A stretch of 45,466 nt of DNA from Lachnospiraceae bacterium (GCA_017626095.1 JAGAJL010000029.1:1-45466); one strand, 5' to 3'; shown: positions 27,389 to 37,321, counted from the stretch's first letter. The notes: generated by a model not told the origin, from the sequence alone. Numbers and translations are program-made.

Positions 27389-28339
27389 CTATTTACTATA
27401 AATTTCCGGCAGCTCTTCTTTCACATATCCTGCCCGTGCAACCGCCTCGACGGAAGGAATGATTAAATCCAAAGCCTGGAATTCATTTTTGATATTGACA
27501 ATCGCATGTTTTCCACCGTTTTCGCCGTCCAAAGTCCATGGAACATCTACCTGACACCGGAATTCAATCTGCTGAGCCTTAAAGCATTGCATATACTCCG
27601 AATCGACCTTATCATCCAAAATAGCGATAATAATCTGATTCAGTTCATTGATTTTTCGAGGACGTTTGATTAAACATACTTCAAAGTATCCGTCATTTAA
27701 ATCTACGGTCTTTCCTGTCAGCTTGGAGAAGCCTCCGACTGAACGGGAATTGGTTACCATTCCGTAAATATATTCTCCTTCGTACACCTGGTCATCGCAA
27801 AGAATCTTCATTTCATAACTGGTAACCGAGCTCAGTCGTTTTGCGCCTTCCAACAGATAAGCCGCATGTCCCAAAACATTTTTAATATGTTGGTCGGTTT
27901 CATAAGAAACATCTGTAAACAGCCCGAATGCCGCAACATAAATAAAATAGTTATCATTAAATCTGCCGGCATCGCATGGATAAAATCTGCCGTCCACGAT
28001 TTCTTTTGCCGCTTTTACCATATCATTGGAAATGCGGAGAGATCTTGCAAAATCATTGGTAGAGCCGGCCGGAATATATCCGATCGGAATTTTTTTATCC
28101 GATTGAAGCATTCCTGTAACAACTTCATCCATGGTCCCATCTCCACCACTGCAGACAATCAAATCATATTCGTTCGCCTTTTGAAGCACTACATTAGTGG
28201 CGTCCATACAAGCCTGTGTGGGATGAACCGTGACTTCATATCCGCCCTTTGTAAACACGTCAATAATATCAAGCAAATGATTTTTTATCATCGCTTTTCC
28301 CGCACGCGGATTGTAAATAAACAGCATTTTTTTATCCAA
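27389..28339 (-). CDS. Diacylglycerol kinase-like lipid kinase (DagK/YegS family)
   Basis: The 316-residue protein has the lipid-kinase catalytic core: MLFIYNPRAGKA at the start, VCSGGDGTMDEVVTGML (nucleotide loop) and GYIPAGSTNDFARSL. The C-terminal beta-sandwich follows. It probably phosphorylates diacylglycerol or a related lipid, recycling the glycerol part of membrane polymers. The only start with a well-placed site (AAAGGA, nine bases) is TTG at 28339; the next ATG, four codons in, is too far from it. A terminator separates it from the upstream Crh-like gene. Confidence 0.9.
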   Translation of the reverse strand: MDKKMLFIYNPRAGKAMIKNHLLDIIDVFTKGGYEVTVHPTQACMDATNVVLQKANEYDLIVCSGGDGTMDEVVTGMLQSDKKIPIGYIPAGSTNDFARSLRISNDMVKAAKEIVDGRFYPCDAGRFNDNYFIYVAAFGLFTDVSYETDQHIKNVLGHAAYLLEGAKRLSSVTSYEMKILCDDQVYEGEYIYGMVTNSRSVGGFSKLTGKTVDLNDGYFEVCLIKRPRKINELNQIIIAILDDKVDSEYMQCFKAQQIEFRCQVDVPWTLDGENGGKHAIVNIKNEFQALDLIIPSVEAVARAGYVKEELPEIYSK

Positions 28340-28372
28340 TCATCATCATCCTTTCTTTTACTATAATAAGAA

Positions 28373-28402
28373 AGGCTGTCGCAAATTTCTCTGCGATAGC
28401 CT
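28373..28402 (-). terminator. Terminator after the HPr-like gene
   Basis: AGGCTGTCGCA pairs with TGCGATAGCCT (one non-canonical pair) around an eight-base loop. The minus strand continues TTCTTATTATAG. It lies in the 89-base gap between the HPr-like gene and the lipid kinase gene. Confidence 0.6.
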
Positions 28403-28428
28403 AATCCTCATATTGTCGTAAGCTTACA

Positions 28429-28689
28429 TTAATTCTCTTTTCCGCTGATATAGTCTTCTAAACTGTCAACGGCTGCATTTTCATCTGTACCTTCGGCAAT
28501 AACAGTAACCTCTTCCCCTGCATTGAGTCCCAAACTCATCATTCCCATAATACTCTTTGCATTTACCTTTTTACCTTCTGCCTCAATGTAAATTTGGCTG
28601 TCAAACATGCTAGCTTTCTGAACAAGAACTGCGACTGGTCTTGCCTCTAGTCCGTTTGCCAATTGAATTTGCATAGATTTCTGAATCAT
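28429..28689 (-). CDS. Crh-like HPr paralogue lacking the phosphotransfer histidine
   Basis: The 86-residue protein has the full HPr fold, but the active-site block reads NGLEARPVAVLVQ: residue 15, the histidine phosphorylated by enzyme I, is Glu. The regulatory serine remains (S46 in VNAKSIMGMMSLG), the target of HPr kinase/phosphorylase. B. subtilis Crh likewise has Gln at 15, keeps S46, and lies next to whiA (yvcL), as here. The protein probably serves in carbon catabolite signalling with CcpA rather than in sugar phosphotransfer. hprK lies 3 kb away on the same strand. AGGAGG precedes the ATG. Confidence 0.93.
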   Translation of the reverse strand: MIQKSMQIQLANGLEARPVAVLVQKASMFDSQIYIEAEGKKVNAKSIMGMMSLGLNAGEEVTVIAEGTDENAAVDSLEDYISGKEN

Positions 28690-28700
28690 TCCTTGACCTC

Positions 28701-29645
28701 CTAATTAACCCTTAATCTCTCTGCAAGCTCACTTAACTTTCGTAATCTGTGATTAACGCCTGATTTTCCGACCGGCGGATCCATTAACTGAGACAATTCC
28801 ACCAGTGATGCTTCCGGGTAAGCCAGTCTTACCTCTGCCACTTGTCTCAGATTATCCGGAAGCTTGTGCAAGCCATAATTTTTCCGGATAAACATGATAT
28901 CTTCCACCTGCTTGGTCGCAGCATTTACCGTTTTTGCGATATTTGCTGTTTCGCAGTTTACTCTGCGATTTATAGAATTCCGCATATCCTTCATAATGCG
29001 GGTATTCTCAAGGTTCATAAGAGAAATATGTGCGCCCGTGATATTGAGCATATCCACAATTTCTTCTCCGTCTTTGATATATACTACATAATTCTTTTTC
29101 CGAAGTACCATCTTGGCACCGATGGAAAAGGTCTTAAGAATTTGAATGAATTCTTCTGCCATGTCTTCATGGTCAAACACAAACTCCATATGATAACCCT
29201 TTTCAGGATTACTCATGGAGCCGATTGCCAGATAGGTTCCCCTAATAAACGCGCGTCTGCAACAATCCTTTTTTAACAAAAGCTTATCCACGCAAGAACA
29301 AAGAAGCGGTTCTTCAGATTCTTTGTATTTCTTGATTGCCATCAGGACTTCTTTGATTTCATCCGGCTTTTCTATCTGAATCTCATAAGACAGTATTTTG
29401 GACGAAAAACTGTGTTTTCGTATCAGAATACCAGAATATATATTAAATGTTTTTTTAATCAATGTAAAGCACTTTGTTGCAATCGCTTTATTTTCCGCGG
29501 TAATTCCAATCACCATATGACCGGAATTGCTTTTTTTAACAAAACCGCAATAGGAAAAATAAGCTGCCAGTTCTGCTATCTGGCAATGCCTTCCATTGCC
29601 ATTAACCGATAACAGTTCTTCTTTCACATCTCCGGAAAAAGACAT
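28701..29645 (-). CDS. whiA: DNA-binding protein WhiA
   Basis: This conserved Gram-positive protein is linked to cell division and chromosome segregation. Its 314 residues comprise a degenerate LAGLIDADG homing-endonuclease-like N-terminal domain (including RRAFIRGTYLAIGSMSNPEKGYHMEF) and a C-terminal helix-turn-helix (EASLVELSQLMDPPVGKSGVNHRLRKL). It lies between murB (21 bases) and the HPr-like gene (11 bases) and is probably co-transcribed with both. In many Firmicutes rapZ and yvcK stand before whiA; both are missing here. Confidence 0.96.
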   Translation of the reverse strand: MSFSGDVKEELLSVNGNGRHCQIAELAAYFSYCGFVKKSNSGHMVIGITAENKAIATKCFTLIKKTFNIYSGILIRKHSFSSKILSYEIQIEKPDEIKEVLMAIKKYKESEEPLLCSCVDKLLLKKDCCRRAFIRGTYLAIGSMSNPEKGYHMEFVFDHEDMAEEFIQILKTFSIGAKMVLRKKNYVVYIKDGEEIVDMLNITGAHISLMNLENTRIMKDMRNSINRRVNCETANIAKTVNAATKQVEDIMFIRKNYGLHKLPDNLRQVAEVRLAYPEASLVELSQLMDPPVGKSGVNHRLRKLSELAERLRVN

Positions 29646-29666
29646 GTTCTCACATCCGCCTCTGTA

Positions 29667-30578
29667 CTAAAATTCACCGATCCGGATTACTTCCGGTTCT
29701 AACGTGACAAAAAAACGTTCTTTTACTCTTTCGGTTACTTCATCCATCAGTTCCGAAATATCTGCTGCCGTCGCATTTCCTTTATTAATAATGAATCCAC
29801 AATGCTTTTCGGATACCTGAGCTCCACCTATGCGAAACCCTCTCAAACCCGCATCCATAATCAGCTTTCCGGCAAAATAGCCTTCAGGCCGTTTAAAGGT
29901 ACTTCCCGCACTTGGAAATTCCAAAGGTTGTTTACTGCGGCGCTTTTCATTGAAATCTGCCATCTTAGCTTCAATTTCCGAAACGTTTCCTTCCTGTAAC
30001 ACAAGCTCCGTTTCTAAAACAATAAAAGGTCTGTTTTTAATAACACTGGTCCGATATCCAAAGTTCATAGTCTCGTTGGACAATACCATCACTTCACCGC
30101 TATCACTCAATACCGTAACCGACGCCACCACCTGTTTCATTTCCCCATCGTAGGCACCCGCATTCATAACGATGGCTCCACCTATTGTGCCGGGAATACC
30201 TGCGGCAAACTCCAGTCCGGTCAGCGAATGCTTTGCTGCTGTTTTTGATACAACTGTCAGCATGGCACCTGCCTGTGCCTTTATCCTTGTACCATCCACA
30301 ACTATATCGGAGAAACGCTTTCCCATGTGTAAGACTACGCCTCGAAATCCTTTATCTCCGACTAAAACATTACTGCCGTTTCCCAAAACAATATAATTTC
30401 TTTCGGTTTGTTTCAGATAACGTATGATGGATGATAACTCCTCCACGGTTCCGATTTCCACAAAACAATCAGCGCTTCCACCCACCCGGAAGGTTGTATG
30501 TTTATCCATCGGTTCATCTGAAAAAATATATTCACTTGGCACTTTTGTCTGCAAGAATTCAATTAATGCCGTATCCAA
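29667..30578 (-). CDS. murB: UDP-N-acetylenolpyruvoylglucosamine reductase MurB
   Basis: This FAD enzyme makes UDP-N-acetylmuramate for peptidoglycan. The 303-residue protein has VLGNGSNVLVGDKGFRG and GLEFAAGIPGTIGGAIVMNAG (FAD binding). It also has PSAGSTFKRPEGYFAGKLI with the catalytic Ser, RIGGAQVSEKHCGFIINKG, and a C-terminal Glu in LEPEVIRIG. This is the short type II form common in Firmicutes. The start is a TTG at 30578 with a weak upstream AAAGGGG; no better in-frame start is close. It precedes whiA. Confidence 0.96.
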   Translation of the reverse strand: MDTALIEFLQTKVPSEYIFSDEPMDKHTTFRVGGSADCFVEIGTVEELSSIIRYLKQTERNYIVLGNGSNVLVGDKGFRGVVLHMGKRFSDIVVDGTRIKAQAGAMLTVVSKTAAKHSLTGLEFAAGIPGTIGGAIVMNAGAYDGEMKQVVASVTVLSDSGEVMVLSNETMNFGYRTSVIKNRPFIVLETELVLQEGNVSEIEAKMADFNEKRRSKQPLEFPSAGSTFKRPEGYFAGKLIMDAGLRGFRIGGAQVSEKHCGFIINKGNATAADISELMDEVTERVKERFFVTLEPEVIRIGEF

Positions 30579-30673
30579 CTGTCTACTGCTGCCCCTTTAT
30601 TATGATTGTGTCCGGCCATGATATGCCAAGCCAGACAGATTATATAATATAGTATGATATAATAACGAAAATA

Positions 30674-30699
30674 TGATACCATGGTCAAAAAGTCATATT
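30674..30699 (+). repeat. Fragment of a family C repeat
   Basis: GATACCATGGTCAAAAAGTC matches the left end of C2 (41880 on) with one base difference and continues a few bases. It ends exactly at the glucokinase stop codon. The rest of the element is missing, so this is a truncated copy or remnant. Confidence 0.65.
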
Positions 30700-31635
30700 T
30701 TAATCCAATACTAATTTGGCTGCGCCGTAAATTCCTGCATCATTTCCCAATGTAGCCAGCGTAAACTGCACATCGCGGCTTGCATGGAATACATAAGGTG
30801 TATAGTTTTTATGAATATAATCCAGCAACACGTCTCCTGCCTTGGAAACACCGCCTCCGATTACAAACGCTTCCGGATTTACAACACATGCTATGGATGC
30901 AAGACCTTTTCCAAGATATTCGCCAAACTGCTCTGCGACTTCTATCGCTACTTCATCACCGGTTTTTACGGCATCCCAGACATCCTTTGCTGAAATTTCA
31001 CCGGCTTTTAAACAGGTTGCTTTGGTTGTTTTTGCCAGAGTACGGTTTGCCAGTCTGACAACACCGGTAGCAGATGCATACTGCTCCAGGCAACCCTGAT
31101 TTCCACATCCACAGGTTTCTGTCTCTTCATCATCGACATGAATATGACCGATTTCACCGGCAGCTCCCTTTGCACCGGTAAGTATTTTACCATCTATAAT
31201 AATTCCGCCGCCGACACCGGTTCCAAGGGTAACAACCACAATACTTTCAAATCCCTGTCCACCGCCTTTCCACATTTCACCAAGTGCGGCAACATTGGCA
31301 TCATTTCCACCTTTTACAGGTAAATCCAAAAGTTTGCCCAATTCTTCATTGATATTTAAAACACCCCAGCCTAAATTCACGCATTTGTGTACAACACCTT
31401 TTGCATCAACCGGTCCGGGCACTCCAATTCCGACACCCACAACATCTTCTTTGGAAATTGACTTTTCACTCATTTTTCCTTTTACTGCCTCTGCAATATC
31501 CGGTAAAACATTTACACCGCCATTTTCCGTACGGGTAATGATTTCCCATTTATCCAAAACATTTCCTTCTAAATCAAAAAGTCCCATCTTAATTGTTGTG
31601 CCGCCTACGTCAACACCAAAACTGTATTTTGCCAT
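30700..31635 (-). CDS. glcK: ROK-family glucokinase
   Basis: This enzyme phosphorylates glucose with ATP to glucose-6-phosphate. The 311-residue protein begins with the phosphate-binding FGVDVGGTTIKMGLFD. It has GIGVPGPVD and VVTLGTGVGGGIIIDG. The ROK signature includes the zinc motif CGCGNQGCLEQYASATG. AAGGAGA precedes the ATG. Other ROK kinases use different sugars, and ROK repressors carry an N-terminal helix-turn-helix that is absent here. The position between hprK and murB fits a glucose kinase for non-PTS sugar entry, matching the sugar ABC importer in this window. Confidence 0.93.
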   Translation of the reverse strand: MAKYSFGVDVGGTTIKMGLFDLEGNVLDKWEIITRTENGGVNVLPDIAEAVKGKMSEKSISKEDVVGVGIGVPGPVDAKGVVHKCVNLGWGVLNINEELGKLLDLPVKGGNDANVAALGEMWKGGGQGFESIVVVTLGTGVGGGIIIDGKILTGAKGAAGEIGHIHVDDEETETCGCGNQGCLEQYASATGVVRLANRTLAKTTKATCLKAGEISAKDVWDAVKTGDEVAIEVAEQFGEYLGKGLASIACVVNPEAFVIGGGVSKAGDVLLDYIHKNYTPYVFHASRDVQFTLATLGNDAGIYGAAKLVLD

Positions 31636-31768
31636 TGCTATTCTCCTTGATAATCTTATTATTTATAACATTTACTATTTTCTTACCTAATTGAAATTGC
31701 ATTTATGCATGAAACAGATATTCTGTATCTCACATCGCTCCATCCATATCCATCTGGATAAAGAATGA

Positions 31769-32701
31769 TTAGTCATCCCGTCTTTTAGCCAGATTATTCT
31801 GAACTCTGGTATATAATTCCTGTGCAGCATTATATCCCATCTTTTTCTGACGATGGTTAACTGCTGCTGACTCGCAGATAACCGCAAGGTTACGTCCGGG
31901 TCTGATGGGCAGTGTATGACATACCACCTTTTTGCCTAGATATTCTGTATATTCTTCCTCCAGACCAAGTCTGTCATATTCTTTGTCACGATCCCAGTCT
32001 TCCAGTTTGATAACCAGATCAATGGATGTCGTTTCTTTTACGGAAGAAACACCAAACAATGTTTTTACATCCACAATTCCGATACCGCGAAGTTCGATGA
32101 AGTATTTGGTAATCTCCGGTGCGCGACCAACCAGAGTATCATCACTGACTTTGCTGATTTCCACCACGTCATCACTAACCAGACGGTGACCTCTTTTGAT
32201 TAACTCAAGCGCTGCTTCTGATTTACCGATACCACTTTCTCCGGTAATCAGAACACCTTCACCATATACATCAACCAAAACACCATGAATGGAAATACGG
32301 GGTGCTAACTCTACATTCAGCCAGCGGATAATTTCAGCTGTAAAAGCACTCGTTGCCTGTTTACTCATAAGAAGCGGAATCTTTTTTTCAAGTGCTATCT
32401 TTAAAAATAATGGATCCGGTTGTAAATTACGACAAAATACAATCACAGGAATGGGACAGGACAATAACTGGTTGTAAATTTCCAGTTTTCTGTCATCGTC
32501 CATACTATCCATATATGTATATTCCACGAAACCGATAATCTGAAGACGGGTTGCTTCATAATGTTCAAAGTAACCTGCTAACTGCAACGCCGGTCTGTTG
32601 ATATCCGGCTGAATAATTTTGATATCTGAAATATCCAGCTCAGGAGTCAAATTTTCCAATTTAAATCTCTCAATAATCTTTGCTAACGATACACTTGCCA
32701 T
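31769..32701 (-). CDS. hprK: HPr kinase/phosphorylase
   Basis: This bifunctional enzyme phosphorylates and dephosphorylates Ser46 of HPr/Crh in response to glycolytic metabolites. I start at the ATG at 32701, preceded by AAGGAG, giving 310 residues, the family norm. A longer in-frame start at 32872 adds 57 residues unlike the family. The N-terminal domain includes SLAKIIERFKLENL. The kinase domain has Walker A GVLITGESGIGKSEAALELI, the signature IELRGIGIVDVKTLFGV, and the C-terminal LPIRPGRNLAVI. The 249-base gap before it carries no other gene. Its likely substrate, the Crh-like protein, is in the same window. Confidence 0.96.
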   Translation of the reverse strand: MASVSLAKIIERFKLENLTPELDISDIKIIQPDINRPALQLAGYFEHYEATRLQIIGFVEYTYMDSMDDDRKLEIYNQLLSCPIPVIVFCRNLQPDPLFLKIALEKKIPLLMSKQATSAFTAEIIRWLNVELAPRISIHGVLVDVYGEGVLITGESGIGKSEAALELIKRGHRLVSDDVVEISKVSDDTLVGRAPEITKYFIELRGIGIVDVKTLFGVSSVKETTSIDLVIKLEDWDRDKEYDRLGLEEEYTEYLGKKVVCHTLPIRPGRNLAVICESAAVNHRQKKMGYNAAQELYTRVQNNLAKRRDD

Positions 32702-32950
32702 GTTTCCTTCTCCTTGTTTTCCTTTAATGTGATGTACATATAAAAAATAAGTTCCGCTATATACGGATGGACTTATCACAACTGATACCGGGATATCATT
32801 CATACTTTGTACATAACCCCATAATATCCGCGGATTGTTTTGCACTTTTTGCGCAAGCAAACCGAAATACACTTGAAATCTATCCTAATCGGTTTTTCCC
32901 CTGATATCATTATGTTAAATATAGCATAGATTTTTTTCTACCGCAACGGA

Positions 32951-34810
32951 CTAGTCGTGAAAGAAACGGTAAATTTCTTCGGCCTGATTTTTGGTAATTT
33001 CCTTAACTGCAAGCAATGCATCAACATCCGCATTTTTAATTTCCTCTATTGTTTTAAAATGCCGCATAAGAGCCTTTCGCCTCGCCGGCCCAATTCCTTT
33101 GATGTCATCTAAAACCGAATGAATTCCCTCATTTCTGTGAAGGGATCTGTGATACTCAATAGCAAAGCGATGCGCTTCATCCTGCACCCTGGTAATCAGT
33201 TTAAATCCTTCCGAGTCTTTGGCAAGCGGTATTTCCTTTTGATTGAAATACAACCCCCGCGTTCTGTGGTGATCATCCTTTACCATACCACAAACGGGAA
33301 TATCAATATGAAGAGAATCCAATACTTCTTTCGCAATATTGACCTGACCGCGTCCGCCATCCATCAAAAGCAAATCGGGAAATTTGGTAAAACTGCCAAA
33401 GGCCTCGTCCAATTGTTTCTCTCTCATCTGTTGTTTTTCTTCCAGTCCGTGTACAAATCGTCTTGTCAGCACTTCCTTCATACAGGCGTAATCATTGGGA
33501 CCGTCGACCGATTTTATCCTGAATTTCCGATAATCACTTCTCTGCGATTTTCCTTTTTCAAAAACAACCATGGAACCAACATTTTGAAAACCACTGATAT
33601 TACTGATATCAAAAGCCTCTATCCGGTCTGCCTTTTCAATTCCGATTGCATTGGCAAGCTCTTTGGCGGCACCGATGGTTCTGCCTTCTTCCCGTCGTAT
33701 TCTTTCTTTATCATTGGAAAGGATAATTTTAGCATTTTTCGCGGCAAGCAAAATCAGCTTTTCTTTCTTTCCGATCTTCGGAACCTCTAAATAGACACGG
33801 GAGCCTTTACGCGAAGATAACCACTGCTCAATTAGCGATGCATCCTCAATTTCGGTCTGAAGCATAATTGTTTTGGGCAAATAAGGAGTCCCTGCATAAA
33901 ACTGCTTGATAAAATTTCCCATAATCTCATCGGGCGCAATCTCTGCAACATTAGTCATATAAAAATGCTCGCGTCCGATCAATTTTCCGCTTCTGACAAA
34001 AAAGACCTGAACAACAGCATCTGTTTCATCTGCTGCCATGGCAATTACATCTTTATCTTCTTCGGAGCTTTCCGTAATCTTTTGTTTTTGTGCAACCGAT
34101 TTTACACTATTATATAAGTCTCGGTAGCGGATGGCTTCTTCAAAATCCATCTCTTCACTGGCACGATTCATTTTTTCTTTTAAGTCATTTAAAATCGGAG
34201 CATAATGTCCGTTCAAAAATTCCAAAGCTCCTTCAATCTGCTGCCGGTATTCTTCCTGTGTGACATTGCCCGCGCAGGGTGCCGTACACTGTTTCATATG
34301 GTAATTTAAGCAAGGTCTTTCTTTGCCGATATCGCGTGGCAATACCTTACGACACGTTCGCAATCCAAATAGCTTATTCAATAATTCTATCGTATCTTTG
34401 ACTCCGGTAGCGCTTGTGTATGGTCCAAAGTATCTGGATTTGTCCTTTTTCATGTTTCTTGAAAAAACAAGCCTCGGAAAAGGTTCGCCCATGGTAACTT
34501 TAATGTAGGGATACGTCTTGTCATCTTTTAGTAACGTATTATATTTGGGACGATGTTCTTTGATCAGATTGTTTTCCAAAACCAGAGCTTCCAGCTCTGA
34601 ATCCGTCAAAATATACTCGAAATAATCAATCTGTGAAATCATCCGCTCAATCTTTGGTGTTCTGTTAGCCATCGTACGAAAATACGAATGTACTCTTTTA
34701 TTTAAATCAATTGCTTTTCCGACATAAATGATTGTATCATGCTTATCATGCATCAGATAAACACCCGGATTATGCGGAAGCTTCTTTAATTCTTCTTGAA
34801 TATCAAACAT
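32951..34810 (-). CDS. uvrC: UvrABC system protein C
   Basis: This nuclease subunit makes both incisions in nucleotide excision repair. Its 619 residues comprise a GIY-YIG domain (PHNPGVYLMHDKHDTIIYVG, 12-31), a UVR motif near 200 (EEMDFEEAIRYRDLYNSV), an RNase H-like domain (FDISNISG and LLMDGGRGQVNIA) and a C-terminal helix-hairpin-helix (DDIKGIGPARRKALMRHF). Length and order are standard. AAGGAAAAA precedes the ATG. It lies between ftsH and hprK. Confidence 0.98.
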   Translation of the reverse strand: MFDIQEELKKLPHNPGVYLMHDKHDTIIYVGKAIDLNKRVHSYFRTMANRTPKIERMISQIDYFEYILTDSELEALVLENNLIKEHRPKYNTLLKDDKTYPYIKVTMGEPFPRLVFSRNMKKDKSRYFGPYTSATGVKDTIELLNKLFGLRTCRKVLPRDIGKERPCLNYHMKQCTAPCAGNVTQEEYRQQIEGALEFLNGHYAPILNDLKEKMNRASEEMDFEEAIRYRDLYNSVKSVAQKQKITESSEEDKDVIAMAADETDAVVQVFFVRSGKLIGREHFYMTNVAEIAPDEIMGNFIKQFYAGTPYLPKTIMLQTEIEDASLIEQWLSSRKGSRVYLEVPKIGKKEKLILLAAKNAKIILSNDKERIRREEGRTIGAAKELANAIGIEKADRIEAFDISNISGFQNVGSMVVFEKGKSQRSDYRKFRIKSVDGPNDYACMKEVLTRRFVHGLEEKQQMREKQLDEAFGSFTKFPDLLLMDGGRGQVNIAKEVLDSLHIDIPVCGMVKDDHHRTRGLYFNQKEIPLAKDSEGFKLITRVQDEAHRFAIEYHRSLHRNEGIHSVLDDIKGIGPARRKALMRHFKTIEEIKNADVDALLAVKEITKNQAEEIYRFFHD

Positions 34811-34911
34811 GGCTTTTTCCTTATGAAAAATATTGAATGATTATGATGTTTGGGATTACTGTATTGCCAAACAATGCAAAACATCGAACTATTACAAAGT
34901 ATCATATTATA

Positions 34912-34936
34912 AAAGGAGCTCTTTAAAAGCTCCTTT
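34912..34936. terminator. Intrinsic terminator between ftsH and uvrC
   Basis: AAAGGAGCT pairs perfectly with AGCTCCTTT around seven bases. The minus strand continues with T-rich sequence, fitting termination of ftsH. The plus strand also has a T7 run a few bases later, so it could act in both directions. Confidence 0.8.
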
Positions 34937-34987
34937 CGTATTTTTTTCTATAATTCTTCAAATATCATTCCAACAACTGATTATATA

Positions 34988-37321
34988 TTATTTCTGCACA
35001 GTTTCCGAATCTGGCGCGGAAACATCTGAACTGTCATTATCCTGAGTCAGTGAATTTTTACTCTGGTTCGAATCAACTTGTGCCGGCCGGATTTCTTCCT
35101 GAGTGTCATCTGTCTGAACAGTCTGCATCTCTTTTTGATTGTCATCTTTCTGCACAGATTGACTTTCTTCCTGCTTGTTATTCTCCGAAACAGATTTTTC
35201 TTTCTTGATATTGTCCTTTCGAATATCAGTAAGAACTTCCCTAAAATCCATCATTTCCGGCTGTTTTTTCTTTTCTTTGTTCTCTTTTTCTATGACATCT
35301 GTCTCGCTCTCAGATACTTTCTCCAATGTTTTCTCTGCAGCTTTTTCTGCTATTTTCTCATCAGCCTTTTCCGGCTCATTCTTTTTTTTCAGCTTTTTAT
35401 CATCATCTTTAACCGGAACCGGAATTCCCTTTTCTTTGCAATAGATTTCCATGAATTCTTTTCCGGTAATGGTTTCTTTTTCGATCAGATGAGCAGCAAT
35501 CTTATCCATAATAGCTCTGTTTTCTTTAATCATGGTCTTTGCTTCTTTATAGCAGGACTTTAACAGTTTCATGACTTCTTCATCCACAGCTGCCGCAGTT
35601 ACGTCGGAACAGTTCATGGAAGTACGTCCGTCTAAATACTGGCTTTCCACAGTTTCTAATCCCATCAGACCGAAATGCTTGCTCATACCATAACGGGTAA
35701 TCATGCTTCGTGCAAGGCTTGTTGCCTTTTCAATATCATTGGAAGCTCCGGTTGTAACCGTATCAAACACAACATCTTCTGCCGCACGACCTCCAAGCAG
35801 GCCGACAATCATATCATGCAGCTCTGCTTCCGTATTGAGGTATTTTTCCTCTTCCGGAACCTGCATAACATATCCCAATGCTCCCATGGTCCTGGGTACA
35901 ATGGTGATTTTCTGTACCGGCTCGGAATTTTTCTGAAGTGCCGCAATTAACGCATGACCAACTTCGTGATAAGAAACAATCTTTCTTTCCTGCTGGCTCA
36001 TGATACGGTCTTTCTTTTCTTTACCAACCAAAACAACTTCAACCGCACCGAATAAATCTTTTTGGGAAACAGCTTTACGTCCTTCTTTAACCGCATTTAT
36101 CGCGGCTTCATTTACCATATTGGCAAGATCGGCACCGACAGCGCCGCTTGTTGCCAGTGCGATTTCATCCAAATCAACGCTTTCATCCAAAAGCACATCC
36201 TTGGAATGAACCTTTAAAATATCTACACGGCCCTTTAAATCCGGTTTTTCAACAATAACCCGACGGTCAAAACGGCCGGGACGAAGCAATGCCTTATCCA
36301 GGATTTCCGGTCTGTTCGTCGCTGCCAAAATCAGAATCCCCTTAGAAGAATCGAAACCGTCCATTTCAGACAATAACTGATTTAAGGTCTGTTCTCTTTC
36401 TTCATTACCGCCACCGTACTTAGAATCACGGCTTCGTCCGATAGCATCAATTTCATCGATAAAAATGATACAAGGTGCATTTTTATTGGCTTCCTTAAAT
36501 AAATCTCTGACACGGGAAGCTCCCACACCTACGTATAATTCCACAAAATCAGATCCGGTTAATGAGAAGAACGGCACATGGGCCTCACCTGCAACAGCTT
36601 TTGCCAAAAGTGTCTTACCGGTACCGGGAGGACCTACAAGCAAAGCACCCTTGGGAAGTTTGGCACCAATCTGTGTATATTTGGCAGGATTATGAAGAAA
36701 ATCCACAACTTCCTGCAGGGATTCCTTGGCTTCTTCTTCACCTGCAACATCCTTAAACGTAACACCGGTTTCTTTTTGCACATAAACCTTTGCCTTGCTT
36801 TTTCCGACTCCCATCGGACCATCTCCTCCGCCCATCTTTTTCATGAGGAAGGTCAACAGCAGATATAAAATCAATGCCGGTACAATCCAGGTTAAAATAA
36901 AGTTTAAAACCAAACCGGAATTATCCGGGATTTCTTTCTTGTATTCAACATCATTCTCGTCCAAAATCTGATACAGATTGTCATCTTCTAAATTACCGGT
37001 ATAGTAAGTGACCGGATTCGCAGTCCTTGTCGAAATAACGGGCTTATTGTTTGCGTCAACCTTTTTCTCCTTTGGCGTAATCTCAATTTCCGTGTCCGTA
37101 ATAAGCACGCTTTCCACTTCACCGGCTTTTACCATTTTTAAAAATTCGCTATAAGATATTTCCGAATCGGAGCCTGACATCAAACTCATAAAAAAGCTCA
37201 TTCCCATAATTGTGATTAAGACTGCAATCAGCAACATAAAAAGGCTTTGCTTTTTCTGAGGCCCGTTCTGATTATTATTTTGATTATTTGGGTTATTATT
37301 CTGATTATTTTGATTATCCAT
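34988..37321 (-). CDS. ftsH: ATP-dependent zinc metalloprotease FtsH with long charged C-terminal tail
   Basis: This membrane-anchored AAA+ protease degrades misfolded membrane proteins and regulators. I start at the ATG at 37321 (AAGGAG, eight bases upstream), giving 777 residues. An Asn/Gln-rich head is followed by two membrane segments around a ~110-residue external region. The AAA domain has [19 protein letters not shown] and the second region of homology [20 protein letters not shown]. The zinc site is HEVGH, where HEAGH is usual. After the protease domain comes a tail of about 135 residues rich in Lys, Glu, Gln and Asp, much longer than the family needs. Confidence 0.97.
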   Translation of the reverse strand: MDNQNNQNNNPNNQNNNQNGPQKKQSLFMLLIAVLITIMGMSFFMSLMSGSDSEISYSEFLKMVKAGEVESVLITDTEIEITPKEKKVDANNKPVISTRTANPVTYYTGNLEDDNLYQILDENDVEYKKEIPDNSGLVLNFILTWIVPALILYLLLTFLMKKMGGGDGPMGVGKSKAKVYVQKETGVTFKDVAGEEEAKESLQEVVDFLHNPAKYTQIGAKLPKGALLVGPPGTGKTLLAKAVAGEAHVPFFSLTGSDFVELYVGVGASRVRDLFKEANKNAPCIIFIDEIDAIGRSRDSKYGGGNEEREQTLNQLLSEMDGFDSSKGILILAATNRPEILDKALLRPGRFDRRVIVEKPDLKGRVDILKVHSKDVLLDESVDLDEIALATSGAVGADLANMVNEAAINAVKEGRKAVSQKDLFGAVEVVLVGKEKKDRIMSQQERKIVSYHEVGHALIAALQKNSEPVQKITIVPRTMGALGYVMQVPEEEKYLNTEAELHDMIVGLLGGRAAEDVVFDTVTTGASNDIEKATSLARSMITRYGMSKHFGLMGLETVESQYLDGRTSMNCSDVTAAAVDEEVMKLLKSCYKEAKTMIKENRAIMDKIAAHLIEKETITGKEFMEIYCKEKGIPVPVKDDDKKLKKKNEPEKADEKIAEKAAEKTLEKVSESETDVIEKENKEKKKQPEMMDFREVLTDIRKDNIKKEKSVSENNKQEESQSVQKDDNQKEMQTVQTDDTQEEIRPAQVDSNQSKNSLTQDNDSSDVSAPDSETVQK

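Noticed and set aside
32702-32872. N-terminal 57-residue extension of HPr kinase
   Set aside because: The ATG at 32701 has AAGGAG before it and gives the normal 310 residues. The extension does not resemble the family.
33119-33790. 223-codon plus-strand frame inside uvrC
   Set aside because: Overlaps conserved UvrC coding sequence; Phe/Lys/Ser-rich translation with no family features.
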